Assembly (NCBI GenBank): GCA_026419775.2
Contig: JAOPGA020000668.1
Coordinates: 1 to 64,000 of the forward strand
Source: Acrasis kona
Lineage: Eukaryota > Heterolobosea > Eutetramitea > Acrasida > Acrasidae
Direction: 5' to 3'
DNA: 64,000 nt
The notes under the pieces were generated by a model. It was not told the origin of the DNA and made no database searches. It saw nothing but the letters and a program-made list of their open reading frames with translations. Positions 43,776-53,537 of this stretch are shown here, piece after piece (the stretch's first letter is position 1; each line of letters begins with the position of its first letter). The position numbers and the translations under genes are program-made.

Positions 43776-44666
43776 ATGATGAAATCATTGGGGATGAGTG
43801 CATTCAAGGTTATGTCATACAACATACGCTTCGCTGCAAAGTACGAAGCGAAGAGAGAGTACGAATGGGACTACCGGAAGAGTGGGTTGGTTGATGTGAT
43901 CAAAGGACAGATGCCAGATGTTATAGGCCTACAAGAAGTACTCAGCGATCAACTGGATTACATTGCACAATCCCTCGGAGATTCTTACAAACACGTTGGT
44001 AATGCAAGAGAGTACGATTCAAAAAACAAATCGTACCGAGGCGAGTACTCATCTGTATTCTATAACACTAAAAAGTTCCAGCTACTGGATCAAAATACCT
44101 TTTGGCTGAGCGACAATCCTGACGTACCAAACGAAGGACCAGCTTGGGATGCCGACTGTGTGAGAATCTGTACTTGGGTTCTACTCAAGGACTTGAATTC
44201 TGAGAAAGTCTTTGTACATTTCAACACGCACTGGGATCACGTTGGTCCACAGGCGAGGACGAACTCAGCGGTGCTGATGAGAAACCGCATTATGCAAATG
44301 TTAGTAACTTTGAGGCAAAAAGGATTCAAAGATCCTCTTATAAGCGTATCGGGTGACTTCAATTGCCTTCCCGATGCAAAAGAATTATCGACCATGACGG
44401 AGCCCCTTGAGGACTCGGGTAATAACATCAAGTTACAACTTACTGATTCCAAATCAATTGCAAAATCGAAACAAGGCCCCGAAGGAACATTTACTTTCTT
44501 CGACATGTCTGGAAACATTTTAATCGACTACATCTTCATCCAAGATGGATTCGATGCGATCAGGAAGTGGGATGTTGATTTGTATCACGTTGTAGATGAT
44601 TTGTTACCATGCGGACATGTGCCATCTGATCACAGACCCATTGTTATTAATCTGTCATGTCGGTGA
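43776..44666 (+). CDS. Endonuclease/exonuclease/phosphatase (EEP) family enzyme
   Basis: 296 residues. EEP landmarks: FKVMSYNIRF (metal Asn), DVIGLQEVL (catalytic Glu), HFNTHWDHVG, SGDFNCLPD (metal Asp/Asn), IDYIFI and the C-terminal SDHRPI (general base Asp-His). The NTHWDH motif and absence of an N-terminal extension put it with the small bacterial-type EEP proteins that act on phosphodiesters or sphingolipids rather than APE1 or CCR4. No signal peptide. Substrate unknown. Confidence 0.85.
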   Translation: MMKSLGMSAFKVMSYNIRFAAKYEAKREYEWDYRKSGLVDVIKGQMPDVIGLQEVLSDQLDYIAQSLGDSYKHVGNAREYDSKNKSYRGEYSSVFYNTKKFQLLDQNTFWLSDNPDVPNEGPAWDADCVRICTWVLLKDLNSEKVFVHFNTHWDHVGPQARTNSAVLMRNRIMQMLVTLRQKGFKDPLISVSGDFNCLPDAKELSTMTEPLEDSGNNIKLQLTDSKSIAKSKQGPEGTFTFFDMSGNILIDYIFIQDGFDAIRKWDVDLYHVVDDLLPCGHVPSDHRPIVINLSCR

Positions 44667-44915
44667 AATAAAAAATTATAAAATTTAATATTGCAAAAAG
44701 TAACTTTTATACACTTGAGCGAGGGGTATGTTCAAACCAGGTATCATCGACCTCACAGTCGCCATTTCCTGATGAAATTTCAACTCCTCATACAGCAAAT
44801 CTGCATCTTTCTCAAGTCATTGTCTTTATAGTTTGAAGATCCTGTGTGAACACAAGAGCAAGTGCGACACCCAATAAATAAATTCAAAAAATACTTTTAC
44901 TATTAATGATAACAT

Positions 44916-46286
44916 TTATTTCTTGTTCCTCATGTAGTCGATAATGTGTTCATAAACGTCACGTACGGCTTTATAGCTCCAAACAAAATCTAAATGACCA
45001 TATGTTTCCAAGAGCTTGACTTCCTTCAAGTGTTTTTCTGGTAGCTTCTTAATGAAGAACAAAACGTCATCTGAATCTGCGAGTGTGTCCTTTCCACCAT
45101 AATATAGCACAGTGTCAACTTTCATCTTGCTGACATCATATTCTGGAGGAGTTGGGAACCCATACTTTTCGGTGTTTGCCTTTTCTGACCCATAGTCGTA
45201 CATCTTGAACAAATCGAACTCAACAGCTTGACTCCACTAAAAAAGTCAAAAATGTATTTTAAGAGTGAATGACTTACATGTGCAATGTTTTGCATGCTTG
45301 TTCCAGCTGGCAAGGTATCCAAGTAATAAGGTATTCTATCGTGATGAACATTATCCTTCATGGTATCACAACCTGCCAAAGCACAAACTACGCTCCAGCA
45401 TAATTCCTTAATGATGTGGCCTCCACACAAGTTGGGTAGTATCCATCTCATGATTGACGTGGATGGTAAGAATTCCTTAACGCCAAACCAAACAAGAACT
45501 TTGTCAAAGTGGGTCTTGGCAAGGACTTGGAACAGTGGTGCTGTTACATGACCGACGAAAGCAGCAGGAGCGAGGGCGAAGAAGGTCTTAACTTTTTCAC
45601 CAATGTTGTATGTCTTTGTAGTAGAGCAGTTGTTTGTGGAGAAGCAGGCAAAGCCCATGACCGAACCCTATTAAAAAATTAATGACATGTTCAAACGAGA
45701 AGTAATCGTTACTTGAGAGTGGCCTATGTAAGCCTCAAGTTGTGGGTGGCCTGTTTCCTTTAGAATGAACTCAATAGTACTTGGTAAATCGTCCAAACTC
45801 ATCTCATCATAAGAGAATTTCCAGTATTCTTGACTCTTTCTGTCGAGCTTTGTGTGCTTATCAGAATATCTGTTTCCTCTTACATTGCCTAGCCAAACAT
45901 CATAACCTTGGTCAGCCAAAATGAAAGCGAGGGATTCATTATATGGATTGTTAGCCCATGTGTTCGAGCAATCAACCAAACCATGCTGAAGAAGAACAGC
46001 TGGCTTTTTATATACATTTGAACTTTTACGTCCTGAGGGTATTCTTTGTATAGAAAGAATATAACCATCTGTGGTGGTGACCTCATATTGTTGTACCACA
46101 TATCCTTGGTCCTGGACTATTGCTGTTAGACAGAATGGAGAGTCGATACTACTTACTAAGCTCAGTTATATTTCTAGATACGTGATTGGAACGGTAAGCC
46201 TCAATCTCATCTACTGAAGGCCATTGGTAGTCCCCAAGTGCAAGTCCAACAACACACACTAACAAAGATAATATAACAACTTTCAT
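44916..46286 (-). CDS. Secreted acid lipase (lysosomal acid/gastric lipase family)
   Basis: Four exons: 46157-46286, 45713-46116, 45278-45667 and 44916-45236, 414 residues. A signal peptide (KVVILSLLVCVVGLALG) is followed by ELIQDQGYVVQQYEVTTTDG, PAVLLQHGL (oxyanion strand) and the nucleophile motif YIGHSQGS joined across the third exon boundary. The catalytic Asp lies in YGGKDTLAD and the His in YGHLDFVW. Four possible N-glycosylation sites are present. The family hydrolyses triacylglycerols and cholesteryl esters in lysosomes or food vacuoles. Confidence 0.92.
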
Positions 46287-46745
46287 GATTTTGGTTTGTT
46301 GTGAATGATTTGGATTTTTACTCGGTCAACTATTTATATTCCGAAATCTCTTCATTATTTGGTATAATGGGAGTTGTTTCGGAGGTAATTCTAATTTAAA
46401 ACGACGGTTACTTTGTTTTCTCCAATTTTCCGTCGTGGAGATAAGAACATACTGCGACGATAAATTTCCTGAGCTAAAAGTAAAATACCAAATATTCCTG
46501 AACGAATTTGATTAAAACGATTTCAAATTAGATGTTTATTAATGGCTTACATTCTTCAAGTAAGCTAAGTACTCATCTTTTTTCCGTTAAATTTCTTTTG
46601 TGTTTTACACTTGCATGATAACTGGACGTTATTCCTAAATATATGATTAGGGAACATTCTTATTGACTGCCATAAAGAAAAACTACAACCTTAAAAGAAC
46701 ATCAACAGCCATGTATGAGCTCTCGAATAACTTATGTGGTCAAGA
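46287..46745 (+). other. Gene-free stretch
   Basis: About 460 bp upstream of the lipase start. No gene, RNA or clear repeat seen. Confidence 0.4.
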
Positions 46746-47041
46746 ATGACTTCACAAGAATTGACAGTATCAGGAAGTGGACATCACATTAGACCCAAAG
46801 CATCTGCTATTGGAGCACTGCTGCAACTAGATAGTTGGGAAGAAGTGGAGGATGAAGTCATTGCTAAAGGTGCCCAGTTAAATAGATAACCCAGTGAAAC
46901 GATAGTGATAGAAGACAGTACTTTGGAAAACATACAAATGGAGATAGGTCTAGATGGAGGGCTAGAGACCGGCTGAATGTCACCAGAGTTGCGCAGTATG
47001 ATGAAGAAGATGAAGAGGATTTAATAGAGCAGGAAGAATGA
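46746..47041 (+). pseudogene. Possible broken gene fragment
   Basis: From an ATG, 47 codons read as a soluble protein (HHIRPKASAIGALLQLDSWE, then VEDEVIAKGAQL) and meet TAA; the same frame continues with IVIEDSTLENIQMEIGLDGG to a TGA. A different frame then gives RDRLNVTRVAQYDEEDEEDL and a final stop. This looks like one acidic protein interrupted by a stop and a frameshift. I cannot name the family. Confidence 0.35.
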
Positions 47042-47187
47042 TCTGCAGATTGACCTACCCCAGCATGTTGGTTAAACCACTCCCTTGTCATTAATGGCTC
47101 TGCACCTCTTAACAACGTACAGATGTACAATTCTTTGTAACAAAAAAAAACCTCATTTGGACAGTATCAGGAAAGCACAACTGTTTA

Positions 47188-48483
47188 TTATGCAAAAATA
47201 TACACATCTTCATATCGGGCACCAAAGCTTGTCACCACACCTCCATCAGGAATGGCACAAAGTAATGACAATCCACGAGGATGCTCAATTCCAGTCTTGA
47301 GTTCACCTGTGTTCTTATCAAAGTTCTTGATATACTGTAATTCACACAATGCTGCAATCGACCCGTCAGTCAACTGAACAGCATGGTCAGCTCTCACAGA
47401 GTGCTTATCTCCAACACATATTTGATTCGATGACTCATCATCAACAGTCCATACTTTTGGTTGACCACGACCATAAATAGCCACAAATTGATTTCCAGAC
47501 ATTGGAGACAAGCCAGACAAACTAGAAGAACCTTCGTCCTTCCACGATCTAATACATTTGTAAGTATTAAGATCCCACAACTCAAACTTTTGATAGTAAT
47601 TATAAGTGACTACTCTGTTATCAGACAACAACACCATACCAGGATGAGAATAGTCACCTGGTTCGCCGCGAAGCTGACCAACCTCTAATCCTTCCATATC
47701 AAGGATACGGATGTTGTCGCCACTACCATACAATGCAAATGTATTATTATTTAAATCAAGTACATCAAAGCTACCCAAACCAACAAGTGTTTTGAATTTT
47801 GTTTTGTTTCTCAAATCGAACATTACCAACGAGTCTCCGGCCCTACACGCAAGTACTCCAGTTTTGAGTTCGCACATGGATTTTACATCGTCTCCAGCAT
47901 CAAGCGTGAACTCGCAGGTCTTGGTTTGAATGTCCCATACTTTGATCGTCTTGTCGGCACTTCCAGTTGCGAGTTTTCCATTCTTTAATAAAATGATACA
48001 ACGAACGTAATCTTCATGTCCTTTGAGTATACCTGTGTGCACTCCGTTGAAGACGCCCTTGACCATGTTTTCCCTCTTGATGCGTTCCTCATCTTCTATT
48101 CTTAATGTACGGAAGTACTTTCTCATACTAGTAATACCATAAAAGACAACATCCCTTTTGATGTCTTCAACATCTGACTCTCTTCTATTGTCAAAAACAT
48201 GACCAATATCTTCTCCTCGAAGATGTTCTAGGATGACTTCGAATCTGTTGCTGTTTCTGTCAATAAAATATTCGTACGGAGTGAAAGAGTTTCTTGTCTT
48301 GCTGACAAGTTTTGCAAGATATGAGTCTGGTATTTTGGTCAATGTCTCTCTCGAGGTAGTGAATACCGCCCCACCAATATTGAGCAGGATCTTCTCATTC
48401 TTGATCTCCTCAGTTTTGGATAGCTGCTGCAACTTTTGTTCAAGGGCTGCAAGCCTTTCATCGAGGGTGGTTTGATTTGTCAT
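47188..48483 (-). CDS. T1(BTB)-WD40 protein
   Basis: 431 residues, one exon. A short coiled coil (LDERLAALEQKLQQLSK) precedes a KCTD/potassium-channel T1 domain: ILLNIGGAVFTTSRETL, YFIDRNSNRFEVILEHLRG. Then WD40 blades fill the rest, the best being GILKGHEDYVRCIILLKNGK and LATGSADKTIKVWDIQ; later blades are weak. KCTD proteins act as Cullin-3 adaptors or oligomerise; a WD40 partner domain fused to T1 could bind substrates. A decayed relative lies at 15899-16833. Confidence 0.82.
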   Translation of the reverse strand: MTNQTTLDERLAALEQKLQQLSKTEEIKNEKILLNIGGAVFTTSRETLTKIPDSYLAKLVSKTRNSFTPYEYFIDRNSNRFEVILEHLRGEDIGHVFDNRRESDVEDIKRDVVFYGITSMRKYFRTLRIEDEERIKRENMVKGVFNGVHTGILKGHEDYVRCIILLKNGKLATGSADKTIKVWDIQTKTCEFTLDAGDDVKSMCELKTGVLACRAGDSLVMFDLRNKTKFKTLVGLGSFDVLDLNNNTFALYGSGDNIRILDMEGLEVGQLRGEPGDYSHPGMVLLSDNRVVTYNYYQKFELWDLNTYKCIRSWKDEGSSSLSGLSPMSGNQFVAIYGRGQPKVWTVDDESSNQICVGDKHSVRADHAVQLTDGSIAALCELQYIKNFDKNTGELKTGIEHPRGLSLLCAIPDGGVVTSFGARYEDVYIFA

Positions 48484-49359
48484 GTTTTGTTTGATGTTGA
48501 TGTTCTGAGAACTCCGTTGTAAGAGATCTTCACTAATGAAATCATTATTTTATGTTCCGGATATTTTTCATCTTATCCTAACTCCATGTATGTTAATGAC
48601 ATGTGATGTCATTGGTTTTGATTCGTATGGAAAACTGATTGTGATATTACAAACAATATGGTCAACTCACATAACCACAATCATGAAATATGTTATCATG
48701 TGAAAAAACCGTATATGTGATTGAGGTCTGACGTATGTATAAAGCATATCATCAAAGATCACAATTACAACAAGTAGTTTTTTACTACGCTAACCGGAGT
48801 GATGAATCTTTGACAGGATGTGGTTTGTAGTAGGTTGATGCTCACCGAAAGGTTGATGCGCGCCGAGGCTTATCAAAATATCCTACAACTTGTTCTGACC
48901 GGTAATTTTTTTGAAACAAACAGAAAATTCTTTTAAACAAATCACGAATACTTTCATAAAATCGACATTCTGTGTGTGCTGTGCGGTATGATATGACTGT
49001 AAAATGAAAAAAAGTTTGATGTTTATTTAATTCTTCTGTGTGCATACAAATTCCAATTGATTGAATTATACCCGATCCAGCCCCAACGGTGCATAAGATA
49101 AAAACACTAGGAATGGTAGTGAAAATTCAATTTCTTTTGTGGGCGTTACATCATATTCTTCTTGTTCTTGGTCAATGTTAGAATCTTGATGCTCTACAAC
49201 ATCTTCTTGTTGGTCTTGACCTTCAACTTCCTCAGTGTTTAATTGTTGGGTCGTATGGCTTATTTCTCTTTGCAACTTTCTCAACCAGCAATTACGATTA
49301 CAACCACTATTTATAAACAAGCAAACCAGAATGCGCCCCAAATAATTTGAAATACAACA
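48484..49359 (+). other. Intergenic stretch with weak minus-strand frames
   Basis: About 875 bp. The minus strand 49066-49341 is open (Gln/Glu-rich, then a hydrophobic end) without an ATG and might splice near 49074 to a frame around 48890-48990, but no family or firm intron supports it. A direct 18-bp repeat lies at 48833-48868. Confidence 0.35.
48833..48868 (+). repeat. 18-bp direct repeat, two units
   Basis: ggttgatgctcaccgaaa followed by ggttgatgcgcgccgagg; about four differences. A similar aggttgatg word occurs in the inverted repeat at 38776-38823. Confidence 0.55.
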
Positions 49360-50274
49360 ATGTTAATTCTTATTGCAGGAGTTACAGGGAACGTTGGCCA
49401 GCATGCCACAAGATATGCGCTCAGTCACGGACACCAGGTTCGAGGACTAGGTCGCTCTCCACAAAAACTAGATGCAGACATCTCAGATCGGTTGGAGTCG
49501 TTTGTAAAGATGGATAATTATTATGATATTCAAGCACTAGACCGGGCAGTAAAGGGGGTTGACGCAATAATTTGTGCCTACAGCGGTTTACCTGAACTTC
49601 ACTTGGACGGGCAATTGCTATTACTTCGTGCAGCCGAACGCTCTGGCGTGGAACGTTTTCTCGCTGCTGGTTGGAACTATGATTGGAGGAACATTTCTTT
49701 GGGTGATGAACCGATCTATGATGCCGCAATTGCATTCCACGCACAGGCTAGTATCACCAGTACTATTAAGCCACTACACATTTTCAGTGGAATGTTTGTG
49801 GAGGTCTTCTTCGGTGCTTGCGGTCAAGCGGGATTCACACCCCGTGACAATGGTGTCTGGGACCCAATTAATAAATCAATGGATATTTATGGTACTGGTG
49901 ACGAAGAATGGTGTTTCACAACTGAATCGGATGCAGGGAAATTTGGTGTAGAAGCCGTAACTCATCAAGATGCCAAAAAAGGTGGATTTATCAGCACTTG
50001 TTCGTTCCGTATGAGTCTTAGACAAGTTCAACAAGTGTATGAACAAGTTCGTGGTGCACCTGTTCAAATTTTTAATAAAGGTCCTTTGAGTATGTTACAA
50101 CAAAAAGCGGAAGAAGGAAAAAATAAACATGGCAGAGCTGGATTTTGGAACTGGCATGTGTTTGTGTTCCACGCTAATTGTATATCTGGTGTTTGGAATC
50201 TAAAAAATGACGAGATGCCGGATGTTGAAAAGACTAGTCTAGAGAAATTTTTGGAAATATATCCTGATGTATAG
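49360..50274 (+). CDS. NmrA-like NAD(P)-binding protein
   Basis: 304 residues, one exon. A Rossmann fold with the glycine motif LIAGVTGNVGQHATRYAL at the very N-terminus, then GVDAIICAY and a later GVERFLAAGWNYDW. This is the NmrA/isoflavone-reductase-like branch of atypical short-chain dehydrogenases, often redox sensors or reductases. The active-site YxxxK of typical SDRs is not visible. The protein lacks introns and resembles fungal NmrA proteins, so lateral acquisition is possible but unproved. Confidence 0.82.
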   Translation: MLILIAGVTGNVGQHATRYALSHGHQVRGLGRSPQKLDADISDRLESFVKMDNYYDIQALDRAVKGVDAIICAYSGLPELHLDGQLLLLRAAERSGVERFLAAGWNYDWRNISLGDEPIYDAAIAFHAQASITSTIKPLHIFSGMFVEVFFGACGQAGFTPRDNGVWDPINKSMDIYGTGDEEWCFTTESDAGKFGVEAVTHQDAKKGGFISTCSFRMSLRQVQQVYEQVRGAPVQIFNKGPLSMLQQKAEEGKNKHGRAGFWNWHVFVFHANCISGVWNLKNDEMPDVEKTSLEKFLEIYPDV

Positions 50275-50432
50275 TAGTAATAAATGATCAAAATATCCCT
50301 TAATACTCAAGTTATAGTTTATTTTCGTTCAATCGTCAGGCTTACTTGCATGCTTTATCATCATTACAATGGATGGCTTAAACAATACTCTCACCAGCAT
50401 GGTTGACTTTTTTTAGACAAGTACTGTGAGTA

Positions 50433-52105
50433 ATGTCGGGTGAGGATATTCTAGGACATATTTTTGATTATCTTGAAACAAACTCCTTGATCAAACTAGA
50501 GAGAGTCTGCAAAGAATGGCAGCACGCCATCTACAGTACTCAGCACAAGATTGATATGGATTCCCTGAGCTTTGGAAACTATGATCCTTCTATAATTCCA
50601 AAAATATTGATCAAGTACATTGCTGCTATTTAGTAACAAGATAACTTTTTAGGTTCAACGTGGTCTATGACCTAAAAATTATCAACGGCAGAAGGATTAA
50701 TGACGATGTATTCCAGCCTGTGCTGGACAAGTTCAAAGATTCTCTACAAACAATCAGAGTATGTGATAGCGAGATTTCCAACCCAAAATTTGTTTGCCCC
50801 CAATTGAGAGAGTTGAGTATTAGAAAGAATCTTTCTTTGAGTGGAATGAGATTAATTGGTTGTGGTAACTTGGAGTCGTTTCTCGTTGAATGGACCTCAT
50901 TAACAGATGGGCAACTACGATCAGTATTAGACGATATCGTTAGTGGTGGAGCCACGAAATTGAAGCACATTAACCTGCACCACAATAAGAATTTGATGAA
51001 CATAACTTTTCCAACTCTAGAAAATGTTACGGTAATTAATATAAGCTACACCGCCATCACCAAGGACTCGGTATCTAATATTTTAGCAGCTCTTCCAAAT
51101 TTAAAAAGGTTTGAAGCTACGAGGTGTAACAGCTTAAAGCAAGTTATATTTAAGGATCATAGCAATTTGGAGTACATTGATCTGAGCAGCTGTTCGCCTA
51201 ATCTCTACAATGTGGAGATTGATAATTGCCCAAATGTATTTACTGTTATTTTAGCTAATACTACATTACGTGATAGTCCTATTGAGAAATTGATTCGTAA
51301 TAACACTCAAATCAAGTATTTAGATTTATCATCATGTAACAAGATCAGAACAATAGACTTGACAAAAAGTGAGGATAGTGATGAGAGTTTGAGATTGAGT
51401 CTGGAAGTTTGCCTTTTGAAGAACACAGACGTAGATGATACTTATGTCCATGAAATTTGCAATTGTAGTCTAAATCTGCAATTTTTGGATGTTGATTTTA
51501 GTGGAGTGAACAATTTATTCTTCAGGTTGGCCAACTTAACTTCACTAAATTTTTCCAACACTAGCATAACGAATGAGTCTGTCGCTTATGTATTTAGAAA
51601 TTGTCCAAGTATTAAGATTTTTACTGCAGTGGATGCAGTATTCTCTGATTTAACTTTTTTAAAAAATTACGAATCTTTAGAAAGATTGGCAATTCCTCGT
51701 TCTCCAATTAGTGAAGTTGAAAACATATTGACATGCTCCAATTTGACTTTTATCGATCTTACAAATGCAAAAATTTCAGGAGAGATTGTTATAGATCATC
51801 AAAATCTCCAAATCTTTATTATTGCGTTGTGTAGGTTGGTGAGATCTATTAATATTAAGAGTGCACCAGTTCTTGAAGTACTTAATATCAACAGTATAAG
51901 ACAGCTCGAGAAAGTAGTGCTAGAAAATTGTTCAAATATGACATTGGTACAATGCCAAGATGTTCCAGAAGTGGTAAAATCCAGCATCAGGATGCAAATT
52001 CCCCAGGCTAAGATTGAAGATCCTACAAGATCTGCCAATAGACTGATAGTGAACAGAGATGTTGAGACAGTTGCGAATGACAACGATGTTGAGCATCGAT
52101 ATTGA
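50433..52105 (+). CDS. F-box and leucine-rich repeat protein
   Basis: Two exons, 50433-50614 and 50653-52105, 544 residues. The N-terminus matches the F-box: DILGHIFDYLETNSLIKLER, VCKEWQHAI. The rest is a leucine-rich-repeat solenoid of roughly 15 units (NLKRFEATRCNSLKQVIF, LEYIDLSSC, IKYLDLSSCNKI and so on), an FBXL-like layout. Such proteins bring substrates to SCF ubiquitin ligases. The donor is GTACAT, weaker than the usual GTAAGT. Confidence 0.82.
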
Positions 52106-52442
52106 GATGAGTGGATAAATGATCATTTTGTAGAGGACATTTTAATAAATTGAACTCTTCAAATTCAAAGATTGAGCACAATCACCATTATAAATAAATA
52201 ACACAAAGAGAACATCAAATTGAATGACTCTAATTATTAGAGGTATCACAAAAACACTGTCTTGTCTCGCTGTGATTCTAAATCAATACCTTTGGTTGAA
52301 CCCAGTCAACCATACCGTCGTGAAAGAAGCCCCTCAAGTACAAAATCACATCAAAGGATCCATTGAAGAAAATGTTCTAGGATGACGCAAGGGTAGATCA
52401 ATAATCCAGAAAAAATAAAAAATTTTATTGTTTGTTAGTTAT
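52106..52442 (+). other. Intergenic stretch with a short frame
   Basis: About 340 bp. Holds only the 53-codon frame at 52224-52385. Confidence 0.4.
52224..52385 (+). CDS. Possible 53-aa peptide
   Basis: An ATG-started short frame with a hydrophobic segment near the N-terminus (LSCLAVILNQYLWL) and a hydrophilic tail. It may be chance. Confidence 0.2.
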   Translation: MTLIIRGITKTLSCLAVILNQYLWLNPVNHTVVKEAPQVQNHIKGSIEENVLG

Positions 52443-52866
52443 TTACAACATCATGGCAACGAAAATAGTTGCTAGAACACCAATCATGAATGATCTTTGT
52501 TCATCAGAGTTTAATTCTCTTGATAAATCATCTCAGGATTCATTTTGAGTTGGAGCTCTGGTTGTTGGTGCACTTATGGTTGGTCTTGGTGTAGGTAGAA
52601 CTGATGGTAATGCAGTTGGTGCATATGTTGATGAACCCGGTACACAAGCACATCTATTGTTACCTGGTGCTTAGGCCAATTCAGTTTCATACCAGTGAAC
52701 AAATCCACTTGGGCAGGTTCTGTGTGAGTTAACTTGAACACATTGTTCTTCGCAGTCAGTACCTTGGAAACATGGCTTGCAAACACATGAACCTCCACTG
52801 CAGTATCTATTTCCATTGCAAGCTTCGGTTAATCTGAATATCTGAATCTTGCTGGTATCTCCTGAT
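52443..52866 (-). pseudogene. Decayed Cys-rich GPI-type surface protein
   Basis: One frame reads EACNGNRYCSGGSCVCKPCF, QGTDCEEQC, a Thr/Pro-rich spacer (PSVLPTPRPTISAPTTRAP) and the hydrophobic end FMIGVLATIFVAMML, like an EGF-type module on a GPI-anchored stalk. TAA interrupts it at 52671-52673 and TGA at 52533-52535. The 5' end with a signal peptide is missing. The Thr/Pro spacer and C-terminus recall the intact gene at 14361-15002. Confidence 0.68.
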
Positions 52867-53537
52867 CAGATTTGATCTAATAGAAAGTGATTACATGATC
52901 TACTATCTCATATAACTCAATTTCTCAAGCCGATTATGAGATTCGACTTTTGATAGTTAGTGACAAAAAGTCTTGGTACTCAATACTAATTACATTGTTT
53001 ATTATAAAAAGCATTTAATCACAAAGGCACTGCAACCGATTACTACAATTGTCTGGGCGTTCAAATCGGCGTTTGGTGAGGCTACGGCGGAGTCTTTCAA
53101 ATGACTATAAATGTCGCCATCTTTTATAATTTTATCCCAATCTCCGTTGTATTCACTGCGTCTCTTGATTAAAAGTTCAGAGCGCCGCCCATCTATTCTC
53201 TGTATTGGTCCCGCTTCGTTTTAAATGTTTGTGGTCATTGATTGGTAAGGTTGATTCATTTACTAGTAGTAGGCCGTTGCTATTGGCGGCGCTTCCGGAG
53301 AATCAATACTCGACAATCATGAGGGTACATTGAATCAAACACTGACATCATTAGCAATCAGACAGGATTAATTTTGGGAAGGATGTTGCAATTTACGTCA
53401 CAGCCATAACAAGTTTGCTATTATTTTCATATGTTGTCCTAATATCTAGTAACTATGTGCCTTCTCACATCCTACAGGAAAATGCTTCAGACAATGGTTG
53501 ACACAACTTCGTTTCCCATTACAATAAAATACATCAT
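52867..53537 (+). other. Intergenic stretch upstream of CSA
   Basis: About 670 bp. Slightly higher GC near 53050-53330 than its surroundings. I see no intact gene, RNA gene or repeat. Confidence 0.35.

Noticed and set aside
51000-52000. Leucine-rich repeats as tandem DNA repeats
   Set aside because: Only the protein motif recurs; the DNA of the units is too different to be a recent tandem repeat.
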